Origin: an uncultured Rikenellaceae bacterium
Lineage (GTDB): Bacteria; Bacteroidota; Bacteroidia; Bacteroidales; Rikenellaceae
Length of the DNA: 19,417 nucleotides
Direction: 5' to 3'
Assembly (NCBI GenBank): GCA_910577285.1
Contig: CAJTLO010000014.1
Coordinates: forward strand, 1 to 19,417
The notes beneath the pieces were generated by a model, which saw nothing but the letters and a program-made list of their open reading frames with translations, was not told the DNA's origin and did not search any database. This document shows positions 1-6,449 of the stretch, in pieces. Position 1 is the stretch's first letter. Each line of letters begins with the position of its first letter. A program made the position numbers and the translations under genes.

Positions 1-52
1 CGGGGACACAAGGATTTTCAGTCCTTTGCTCTACCAACTGAGCTATGGCACC
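1..52 (-). tRNA. tRNA-Phe (GAA), partial
   Basis: On the minus strand the sequence begins GGTGCCATAGCTCAGTTGG, the acceptor 5' arm followed by a classic D-arm, and continues into an anticodon stem AAGGA/TCCTT that closes the 7-nt loop CTGAAAA, giving anticodon GAA (Phe). The window edge cuts the gene within or just after the variable region, so the T-arm and 3' acceptor are not visible. A Bacteroidetes promoter lies just upstream (positions 80-110). Confidence 0.93.
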
Positions 53-79
53 ATGCGGGTTATGAACCTTAAGCGGGTG

Positions 80-110
80 CAAAGATAAGGAGAAAAATCA
101 ATTCTCCAAA
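80..110 (-). promoter_or_regulatory. promoter of tRNA-Phe
   Basis: Read on the minus strand: TTTG (110-107), a 19-nt spacer, then TATCTTTG (87-80), a full match to the Bacteroidetes -33/-7 consensus. Transcription would start about 20 nt before the mature tRNA 5' end at 52. The spacer is itself an inverted repeat (GGAGAA at 89-94 and TTCTCC at 102-107 on the plus strand), which could be chance or an operator. Confidence 0.7.
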
Positions 111-358
111 TCGTCGCGGTAGAAAAAATGAGGAACAGATGTTTTTATCTCCTGCCGTGCCTTGCGGTGCGGGGTGTTCGGGAAGCGTGGAACGGAGGCG
201 GAGCATGGGGTAAGGTGCGGAGTGTTCGGGGTTATTTCGGTTTTTATAACTCTTTATACGAGCGGTTTATGGGATTCGGTGCGAAGGTGCTGAAGATGAT
301 TGCCGGTTGGGGCGTTGGGGAATTCTGTGTTCGGGTGTCGGGGTGAGGACTTTTAGAA

Positions 359-458
359 GGAAGCGTTGCGGGGCGGGTGGCGGTTCGGTTGAGGAACGGG
401 AGAAGCGGTCGGGAACCGGAGGCCGGGCCGGGCGGTTGAGGGGCGCGTGCCCGGTCGG
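359..458 (+). repeat. degenerate direct repeat, copy 1
   Basis: This starts GGAAGCGTTGCGGGG and ends near GGTCGGC. It shares a 38-bp identical core (386-423) with the copy at 730-820. Relative to copy 2 it has an extra ~11 bp between the opening GGAAGCGTTGC and the core, and several substitutions after it. Confidence 0.8.
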
Positions 459-729
459 CTGGAACAGCAGCGGCGAATCATGGGCAGGGTTGCGGCGCCG
501 AAAATGTACAGCGCAGAAAATGTGCGGCATCGAAGATGCTGTGGGGCCTAACTGCTTCAGAATGGAAAATGTAGTGGTGGTAAAGTGGTGAAGCACTGAA
601 AGATAGTGTGGCGGAACGAAGAGAGAACGGTAAATAGGGGACGAAAGGATACCGGTTGCGAAATCGGGCGGCGCGGCCGGAGTAGGGGTGATGGTGTGGT
701 CGGGGGCAATAGAGGCTGTGTGGGTTGCA

Positions 730-820
730 GGAAGCGTTGCGGGGGCGGTTGAGGAACGGGAGAAGCGGTCGGGAACCGGAGGCGGGGCCGGGGTGGTTGA
801 GGTGCGTGTGCCAGGTCGGC
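730..820 (+). repeat. degenerate direct repeat, copy 2
   Basis: This is the second copy of the repeat at 359-458. The identical core lies at 746-783, exactly 360 bp from its partner. The similarity continues to about 820 with scattered substitutions. It lies in gene-less G-rich DNA upstream of nadE. Confidence 0.8.
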
Positions 821-882
821 GAAGCTTGCGAGGGTGTCGGAGCCCGTAAGGGGGCCGGAGAGCTGTGTGGCCGGAGTGTGGC

Positions 883-901
883 GGGGTCGGGCGGGGCGGG
901 G
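883..901 (+). other. G-quadruplex-forming motif
   Basis: GGGGTCGGGCGGGGCGGGG has four G-tracts of 3-4 separated by loops of only 1-2 nt, a textbook compact intramolecular G4. It lies on the plus (coding) strand about 170 bp upstream of the nadE start and upstream of the nadE promoter, so it would act at the DNA level or in read-through transcripts rather than in the predicted leader. Confidence 0.7.
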
Positions 902-1038
902 CACTTGCCGGAAGGCTTGGCGGGCCGGTGCGGGAGGATACGGCCGTTTGTGTGGCGGGTGCAAAGGCGCAGGGAGTGAGCGGGGAGGAATGCGGAAGAA
1001 AATGATCCCCTTTCCGGTCCATCGTTGGCGAAAAATCG

Positions 1039-1046
1039 TATATTTG
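1039..1046 (+). promoter_or_regulatory. -7 box of probable nadE promoter
   Basis: TATATTTG matches TAnnTTTG and would give a leader of about 20 nt before the ATG at 1073. A matching upstream element is weak (TTTC near 1011, spacing somewhat long). Its position inside the possible N-terminal extension of the nadE frame supports the later start at 1073. Confidence 0.5.
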
Positions 1047-1072
1047 TTGCTGGTTTTTTTAATGTCGGAAAC

Positions 1073-2647
1073 ATGAGGATCGCAATTGCGCAGTTGAATT
1101 ATACTATCGGGGATTTTGAAGGGAATAAACTCAAGATAATGGATGCCGTGGCCAGGGCCCGCTCCGACGGCGCCGACCTGGTGGTTTTTGCGGAACAGGC
1201 GATCAGCGGCGTACCCGCCTACGAACTGCTCAACAAGGTGAACTTCCTGGATCAGTGCGAAGATGCACTGGTGGAGATAGCCTCCTGTTGCGACGGCATA
1301 TCGGCCCTCGTGGGCCTGCCGGTGCAGGAGGGGCGGCGGACGGTCAGTGCGGCCGCCTTCATTCAGAACAGGAAGATCATGGGATACATCACCCGCAGGC
1401 ATGTCAGCGAGCGGGACGACGCCCCTTTCCTTTATGCGGGCCGGGGGCGCGAGTTCATCCAGGTCGGCGGGCAGACGATCGCCGTCGTGGTGGGCGAGGA
1501 CATCATGTATCCGGACGAGTTTTCGGGCCATGTGGATGCGGTGGTCAACGTCGGTTCCAGCAAATATGCCCGTCAGCGCATCGAAAAGCGATACGAACGG
1601 TTCGGTAACATGGCCTACCGGTTGGGGACGAACGTGGTGTTCGTCAATCAGGTGGGGGCCAATACCGATGTGATATTCGACGGCTCCTCGGCAGCCTTCA
1701 ACGGAGAGGGAAAACCGCTGGCCCTGCTGGCCGGCTTCAGCGAGGATTACCGGGTGGTGGAGCTGGACGGCAGTCAGCCCCCCGTCGAGATTCCTTATCA
1801 GGACAAGACCCGCAACGTGTATAATGCACTCCGGCTCGGCTTGGGCGATTTCTTCCGGAAGAACGGCTATACCCAGGCCTGTCTGGGACTTTCGGGAGGG
1901 ATCGATTCGGCGGTCGTGGCGGCGCTCGCCGTCGAGGTGCTGGGTGCGGAGAACGTGCGGGTGTTGCTCATGCCCTCGCAGTTTTCGAGCGACCATTCGG
2001 TGGAGGATGCCATGCAGATGGTGCGCACGCTCGGCATGCAGTACGATACCGTGCCCATTACGGATGTTTACCGTACCGTGGTGGGGGCGATGGCTCCCGT
2101 TTTCGGCGACCGCACCGAGTTCGGAGTGACGGAGGAGAATATCCAGGCCCGCATCCGGGGCGTGCTTCTGATGGCACTCTCCAATAAGTTCGGACACATT
2201 CTGCTCAATACCTCCAACAAGAGCGAGCTGGCCCTGGGATGGGGAACGCTCTACGGCGACCATACGGGAATGCTCAGCGTGATCGGCGATGTGTATAAGA
2301 GCGAGGTGTTCGACCTGGCCCGTTACATCAACCGCGAGGCGGAGATCATTCCTGAGAACATCCTGCTCAAGGCGCCCTCGGCCGAGCTGCGTCCCGAGCA
2401 GAAGGATACCGATTACCTGCCGCCCTACGATATTACCGACTCGGTGATATACCGCATGATCGAGGAGGGACAGTCGCGCGAGGAGATCATCAATGCGGGA
2501 TTCGATGCGGAGGTGGTGCATAAGATCTACGCCATGATCCTGCGCAACGAACAGAAACGACGTCAGTTCTGTCCTACGCTCCGGGTTTCCACCTGTCCGT
2601 TCGGTGTGCTCCGGGTGATGCCCATAACCAGTAAATACGGGTTCTGA
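1073..2647 (+). CDS. nadE: NAD+ synthetase with degenerate glutaminase domain
   Basis: This 524-aa protein catalyses the last step of NAD+ synthesis, ATP-dependent amidation of nicotinate adenine dinucleotide. Residues 1-~245 form a nitrilase-like (CN-hydrolase) domain that in two-domain NadE makes ammonia from glutamine. Residues ~260-524 are the synthetase, with the ATP-binding SGGIDS at 274-279 and the usual KRRQ...PITSKYGF C-terminus. The start at 1073 (MRIAIAQ) fits the family; a 16-residue extension from 1025 would run through the promoter. The oddity is in the amidase triad: Glu41 (FAEQ) is kept, but the Lys region reads TRRH (Arg108/109) and the nucleophile Cys in the usual CEDxW motif is Gly141 (VGEDIM). 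The enzyme is therefore probably ammonia-dependent. It is the first gene of a run into rseC-rnf (14-bp gap). Confidence 0.95.
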   Translation: MRIAIAQLNYTIGDFEGNKLKIMDAVARARSDGADLVVFAEQAISGVPAYELLNKVNFLDQCEDALVEIASCCDGISALVGLPVQEGRRTVSAAAFIQNRKIMGYITRRHVSERDDAPFLYAGRGREFIQVGGQTIAVVVGEDIMYPDEFSGHVDAVVNVGSSKYARQRIEKRYERFGNMAYRLGTNVVFVNQVGANTDVIFDGSSAAFNGEGKPLALLAGFSEDYRVVELDGSQPPVEIPYQDKTRNVYNALRLGLGDFFRKNGYTQACLGLSGGIDSAVVAALAVEVLGAENVRVLLMPSQFSSDHSVEDAMQMVRTLGMQYDTVPITDVYRTVVGAMAPVFGDRTEFGVTEENIQARIRGVLLMALSNKFGHILLNTSNKSELALGWGTLYGDHTGMLSVIGDVYKSEVFDLARYINREAEIIPENILLKAPSAELRPEQKDTDYLPPYDITDSVIYRMIEEGQSREEIINAGFDAEVVHKIYAMILRNEQKRRQFCPTLRVSTCPFGVLRVMPITSKYGF

Positions 2648-2661
2648 GAGCCCCGGCGCGT

Positions 2662-3078
2662 ATGGAGAGTCCGATAGAACATAAAGGCAGGGTGGTGCTG
2701 GTCGAGGGCGACCGCATCGACGTGGAGATGACCGTAGAGGGTGCGTGCGCCACGTGCAAGGCGGCCAAGACTTGCGGCATGGGAGAGACCGAAGAGAAGG
2801 TGGTGTCGCTGCTGACCGCTTCGGCCGGTCTTTATGCGCCGGGCGACGAGGTGATGGTCTCCATCGAACACCGGATGGGGATGAAGGCCGCCACGTATGC
2901 CTACATATTTCCCTTTTTTATTCTGGTGGCGGTGCTGATGGCGATGTTCGGGGCGGGATGCTCCGAAACCGTGGCGGGGCTTTCGGCGCTGGGGGCCATG
3001 ACGTTCTATTATGCGGTGCTGGCCTGTTTCCGCCGCCGCATCGAGAAGGAGATCGTGTTCAAACTTAGAAAGATATAG
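2662..3078 (+). CDS. rseC: RseC/MucC-family (SoxR-reducing system) membrane protein
   Basis: This 138-aa protein has an N-terminal soluble part with three cysteines in the RseC pattern (C29-x2-C32-x5-C38, followed by Gly) and two hydrophobic segments at about residues 76-95 and 101-119, ending in a basic tail. RseC-family proteins are routinely the first gene of rnf clusters in Bacteroidales, where they are thought to assist or modulate the complex; in E. coli RseC works with the Rnf homologue (Rsx) in reducing SoxR. The biochemical role is inferred from the family. The gene starts 14 bp after nadE and ends 3 bp before rnfB, so it is clearly part of the operon. Confidence 0.88.
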   Translation: MESPIEHKGRVVLVEGDRIDVEMTVEGACATCKAAKTCGMGETEEKVVSLLTASAGLYAPGDEVMVSIEHRMGMKAATYAYIFPFFILVAVLMAMFGAGCSETVAGLSALGAMTFYYAVLACFRRRIEKEIVFKLRKI

Positions 3079-3081
3079 AGC

Positions 3082-3987
3082 ATGGGGGTACTGGGATATA
3101 CGATTCTCACGTTGTGCGTGTTGGGGGTGCTGTGCGCCTTGATACTGTATTTCGTCGCGCAGAAATTCCGGGTGTACGAAGATCCGCGTATCGACGATGT
3201 GGAGAAGATGCTCCCGGGGGCCAACTGCGGCGGCTGCGGCTATGCCGGTTGTCGCACTTTTGCCGCTACGGCGGTCAATGAGAAGGACATGTCGGGGTTG
3301 TACTGCCCGGTGGGCGGTGCCCTGACCATGAAACGCATCGCCGACTTTCTCGGCAAGGCGGCCCCGGAACGCGAACCGATGGTGGCCGTGTTGCGTTGCA
3401 ACGGTTCGCGGGCCAACCGGCCGCGGAACAATGTCTACGACGGCGCTCCCTCGTGTGCGGTGGAGGCTTCGCTCTACGCCGGCGAAACGGGGTGTTCCTT
3501 CGGTTGCCTGGGCAAAGGAGACTGCGTGTCGGTCTGCAATTTCGATGCGCTGCACATGGATCCCGCGACGGGGCTTCCGGTGGTGGACGAGGAGAAATGC
3601 ACGGCCTGCGGGGCGTGTGTGAAGAAGTGTCCGAAGATGCTCTTCGAACTGCGTAAGAAGGGGCCGAAAGGGCGAAGGGTCTACGTGGCGTGCATGAACC
3701 GCGAGAAGGGCGCCCTGGCCCGCAAAAGTTGTGCGGTGGCCTGCATCGCCTGCGGCAAGTGCGTGAGGGCGTGCCCGTTCGATGCCATAACGCTGGCAAA
3801 TAACCTGGCGTATATCGATTTCAATAAATGTCGTTTGTGCCGGAAATGCGTTCCGGAGTGCCCTACGGGAGCTATATGCGATGCCAACTTCCCCGCGCCC
3901 GCACGCAAGGCGGAGGTTGTCGCCGACGGAGCCTCCGCGCGTCCGACTCCGGTACGGGAGTCGGGGGAGGAGCGTTCGGACAGCTAA
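3082..3987 (+). CDS. rnfB: Rnf complex subunit RnfB (ferredoxin-accepting Fe-S protein)
   Basis: RnfB takes electrons from reduced ferredoxin at the cytoplasmic face of the Rnf complex. The 301-aa protein has an N-terminal transmembrane helix (about residues 4-26) and a 4Fe-4S domain with NCGGCGYAGC (Cys49, 52, 57 and a fourth at 75). After a cysteine-rich stretch come several ferredoxin-type clusters: CTACGACVKKCP, CIACGKCVRACP and CRLCRKCVPECP. The C-terminus is a short Ala/Arg/Ser-rich tail. The length is typical of the Bacteroidetes form. It is 3 bp after rseC and 22 bp before rnfC. Confidence 0.96.
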   Translation: MGVLGYTILTLCVLGVLCALILYFVAQKFRVYEDPRIDDVEKMLPGANCGGCGYAGCRTFAATAVNEKDMSGLYCPVGGALTMKRIADFLGKAAPEREPMVAVLRCNGSRANRPRNNVYDGAPSCAVEASLYAGETGCSFGCLGKGDCVSVCNFDALHMDPATGLPVVDEEKCTACGACVKKCPKMLFELRKKGPKGRRVYVACMNREKGALARKSCAVACIACGKCVRACPFDAITLANNLAYIDFNKCRLCRKCVPECPTGAICDANFPAPARKAEVVADGASARPTPVRESGEERSDS

Positions 3988-4009
3988 AGAACCAGAAATC
4001 CCTACGAAT

Positions 4010-5347
4010 ATGTTGAAGACATTTCCCATAGGCGGTATCCATCCGTCGGAAAGCAAGATCAGCCGGGAGTGCCCGATTCAGGACCTGCCTCTGCCGGCTA
4101 CGGTGACGATCCCTCTCTCGCAGCATATCGGAACCCCTGCCGAGGCGCTGGTCGTGAAAGGGCAGCGGGTGCGTACCGGAGAGCTCATCGGCAAAAGTAC
4201 GGGATTCGTTTCGAGCAACATCCACTCCTCGGTAACGGGGGTGGTGACGGCTGTGGAGAGCTACCTCGACCCGTCGGGCGTGCGCCGTCCGGGGGTGACG
4301 ATCGCCGTGGAGCCCGACCAGTGGGCGGAGGGGATCGACGTCGGCGACGCGATCGTTCGCGAATGCACCCTCTCTCCGGCCGAAATCGTGGCCAAAGTGG
4401 CGGCGGCGGGAGTCGTGGGCATGGGCGGGGCGACTTTTCCCACTCATGTGAAACTCTCCGTGCCGGCAGGCCGAAAAGCCGAGTTCCTCCTTATCAACGG
4501 CGTGGAGTGCGAGCCTTATCTGACGGACGACTACCGGGTGATGCTCGAACGCGGCGAAGAGCTGCTGATCGGCATACGGATTCTGGCCCGTGCGCTGGGA
4601 GCCGAGCGGGTGATGGTGGGGATCGAGAACAATAAACCGGAGGCCGTAGCCTCGCTCCGGCAACTTGCGGAGGCCACGGGCGGCGGTGTGGAGATCGTGC
4701 CGTTGAAGGTACGGTATCCGCAGGGGAGCGAGAAACACCTCATCGCGGCCCTTACGGGGCGGCAGGTGCCCAGCGGAGGATTGCCCATCGATGTGGGCGC
4801 CATCGTGCAGAATGTGGGTACCGCGCTGGCGGTGTACGATGCGGTGCAGAAGAATAAGCCGCTGATCGAGAGGGTGGTGACGGTAACGGGCCGATCGCTC
4901 GCCCGTCAGGCCAACTTGCGGGTGCGGATCGGGACGAGCGTGTCGGCGCTGTTGGATTATTGCGGCGGCCTGCCCGCCGATACGGGGAAGGTGATTGCCG
5001 GTGGTCCCATGATGGGGCGTGCCATGGCCAACCTCGACGCCCCCGTGGTGAAAGGCATGTCGTCCGTTCTGGTGATGCCCGAGTCCCTGTCGCGGCGTCT
5101 GCCGCAGGAGCAGTGCATTCGTTGCGGCAAGTGCGTGAGCGTCTGTCCGATGGGGCTGGAGCCCTACCTGCTTGCCAAAGTGTCGCAGAAAGCCCTTTGG
5201 GAGGAGGCCGAGGCGCATCATGCGCCCGATTGCATCGAGTGCGGGTCGTGTTCGTGGCAGTGTCCGTCGGCATTGCCGCTGCTGGATTACATCCGGCTCG
5301 GCAAGGCGGAGGTGATAAGGATGGTGCGTTCGCGCAAGTCCCGCTGA
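4010..5347 (+). CDS. rnfC: Rnf complex subunit RnfC (NADH/FMN, Fe-S)
   Basis: RnfC is the peripheral subunit that exchanges electrons with NAD+/NADH through FMN and 4Fe-4S clusters. The 445-aa protein begins MLKTFPIGGIHP, the conserved RnfC N-terminus. This fixes the start at 4010 rather than an in-frame ATG at 3881, which lies inside rnfB. The flavin/NAD region contains GMGGATFPTHVK and LINGVECEPYLTDDYR. Two 4Fe-4S motifs are near the C-terminus: Cys369/372/375/379 and Cys408/411/414/418. It lacks the long repetitive C-terminal extension of the E. coli protein. The 114 bp after it, before rnfD, is the largest gap inside the operon; I see no gene there. Confidence 0.96.
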   Translation: MLKTFPIGGIHPSESKISRECPIQDLPLPATVTIPLSQHIGTPAEALVVKGQRVRTGELIGKSTGFVSSNIHSSVTGVVTAVESYLDPSGVRRPGVTIAVEPDQWAEGIDVGDAIVRECTLSPAEIVAKVAAAGVVGMGGATFPTHVKLSVPAGRKAEFLLINGVECEPYLTDDYRVMLERGEELLIGIRILARALGAERVMVGIENNKPEAVASLRQLAEATGGGVEIVPLKVRYPQGSEKHLIAALTGRQVPSGGLPIDVGAIVQNVGTALAVYDAVQKNKPLIERVVTVTGRSLARQANLRVRIGTSVSALLDYCGGLPADTGKVIAGGPMMGRAMANLDAPVVKGMSSVLVMPESLSRRLPQEQCIRCGKCVSVCPMGLEPYLLAKVSQKALWEEAEAHHAPDCIECGSCSWQCPSALPLLDYIRLGKAEVIRMVRSRKSR

Positions 5348-5461
5348 TCGACGGCGGGAGGCTTCCCGTCCGGTTCCCGGTACGCAGGCCGCGGAGGCGT
5401 CCGATGTGTCCGCCGACGGCTGTTTTTCCTCAGGTTAACGAAAGCGATACAGATAGCGAAT

Positions 5462-6442
5462 ATGGATAAGAGTTTGATTGTTTCCCCCTCTCCGCACGTA
5501 CACGGGCGGCAGACCACCGCGCGACTGATGTCCGATGTGGTGGTCGCGTTGCTCCCCGTGCTGGCGGTGTCGACGTGGGTATTCGGGCCGGGTGTGCTGT
5601 GGGTTACCGGTACGGCGGTGGGATGCTGCGTGGTGTTCGAATACCTCATCCAGCGTTTCCTGCTGCGCGGGCCGCTGACGGTGAACAACTGGTCGGCCGT
5701 CGTGACGGGTATGTTGCTGGCCTTCAACCTCCCCGCTTCCATTCCGTTGTGGATGGTGGCCGTGGGGGCGCTCGTGGCGATCGGCGTGGGCAAGATGACT
5801 TTCGGCGGACTGGGCAAGAATCCGTTCAACCCTGCGCTGGTGGGGCGTGTCTTCATGTTGCTCTCTTTTCCGGTGGCGATGACCACCTTTCCGGAGGTGG
5901 CCGATGCTGCGACCGGGGCCACGCCGCTCTCGGCGATGAAGGGGGCGCTGGCAAGCGGAATGACCGTGCCGGAGGCGATGCGGATGTTCGACTACCGGGC
6001 GCTTCTGGTCGGGTTCAAGAGCGGTTCGTTCGGCGAGGTACCTGCTCTGGTGCTGCTGCTCGGCTTCGCGTGGCTGCTCGTGCGCCGTGTGATTACATGG
6101 CATATCCCGGTCTATGTGCTCGGCACGATGGCGCTCTTTACCGGGATCCTGTGGGGCGTGGACCCCGAGCGGTATATGAGTCCCCTGTTCCATCTGCTGA
6201 CGGGCGGGGCACTGCTCGGCGCCATCTTCATGGCGACCGATTACGTGACTTCACCCATGACCGGCCGCGGCATGCTGCTCTACGGGATGGGTATCGGAAT
6301 CATCACGGTGCTGATACGCCTGTGGGGCCAGTATCCCGAAGGCATGTCGTTCGCCATCCTCATCATGAACGCTTTCGTTCCCCTGATAGACAAATATGTG
6401 AAACCCCGCCGCTTCGGTGCGGTCGGAAAAGCGAAGGCCTGA
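5462..6442 (+). CDS. rnfD: Rnf complex subunit RnfD (covalent-FMN membrane protein)
   Basis: This 326-aa polytopic membrane subunit is homologous to NqrB. It starts MDKSLIVSPSPHVH, typical of RnfD. Many hydrophobic segments span the chain. The flavin-attachment motif D148-A-A-T-G-A-T154 matches the consensus recognised by the flavin transferase ApbE, with Thr154 as the expected FMN-phosphoester residue. Other family signatures are GKNPFNPALVGRVF and FMATDYVTSPMT. It takes part in the electron path between RnfG and RnfC and in ion translocation. The stop is 7 bp before rnfG. Confidence 0.96.
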   Translation: MDKSLIVSPSPHVHGRQTTARLMSDVVVALLPVLAVSTWVFGPGVLWVTGTAVGCCVVFEYLIQRFLLRGPLTVNNWSAVVTGMLLAFNLPASIPLWMVAVGALVAIGVGKMTFGGLGKNPFNPALVGRVFMLLSFPVAMTTFPEVADAATGATPLSAMKGALASGMTVPEAMRMFDYRALLVGFKSGSFGEVPALVLLLGFAWLLVRRVITWHIPVYVLGTMALFTGILWGVDPERYMSPLFHLLTGGALLGAIFMATDYVTSPMTGRGMLLYGMGIGIITVLIRLWGQYPEGMSFAILIMNAFVPLIDKYVKPRRFGAVGKAKA

Positions 6443-6449
6443 GAAGATC

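Larger units (their letters stand above)
53..1072. other. 1-kb G-rich region without a convincing gene
   Basis: Apart from the tRNA promoter and the nadE promoter I see no supportable gene here. The plus strand is strongly enriched in G over C. Open frames exist on both strands (for example 128-346 plus, 267-1022 minus), but their translations are Gly/Arg/Trp-rich or Pro/Arg/Ser-rich, overlap one another and show no family motif, as expected from GC-rich non-coding DNA. The region contains the degenerate repeat pair at 359-458 and 730-820, a shorter pair (GGTGCGGGGTGTTCGGG near 167-183, GGTGCGGAGTGTTCGGG near 214-230) and a G-quadruplex motif at 883-901. No SRP RNA, tmRNA or 6S RNA signature was recognised. 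Confidence 0.6.

Noticed and set aside
128..346. 72-codon plus-strand frame after the tRNA
   Set aside because: Gly/Trp/Arg-rich without motif or promoter, and ends at random in G-rich sequence; not distinguishable from noise.
53..1072. Structural RNA (SRP RNA, tmRNA, 6S or RNase P) in the long gene-less region
   Set aside because: I looked for the conserved core motifs of these RNAs and did not find them; the region is better described as repeat-bearing G-rich DNA.
267..1074. Minus-strand Pro/Arg/Ser-rich open frames upstream of nadE
   Set aside because: They overlap each other in different frames, contain no domain, and reflect the G-rich plus strand (CCN codons on the other strand).
557..2521. 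Long minus-strand open frame (654 codons) opposite nadE
   Set aside because: It is antisense to a clear nadE with full family motifs; the product is His/Arg/Pro-rich with no recognisable domain. High-GC coding strands generate such frames.
3872..5221. 449-codon minus-strand frame opposite rnfC
   Set aside because: Antisense shadow of rnfC, His/Arg-rich, no family features.
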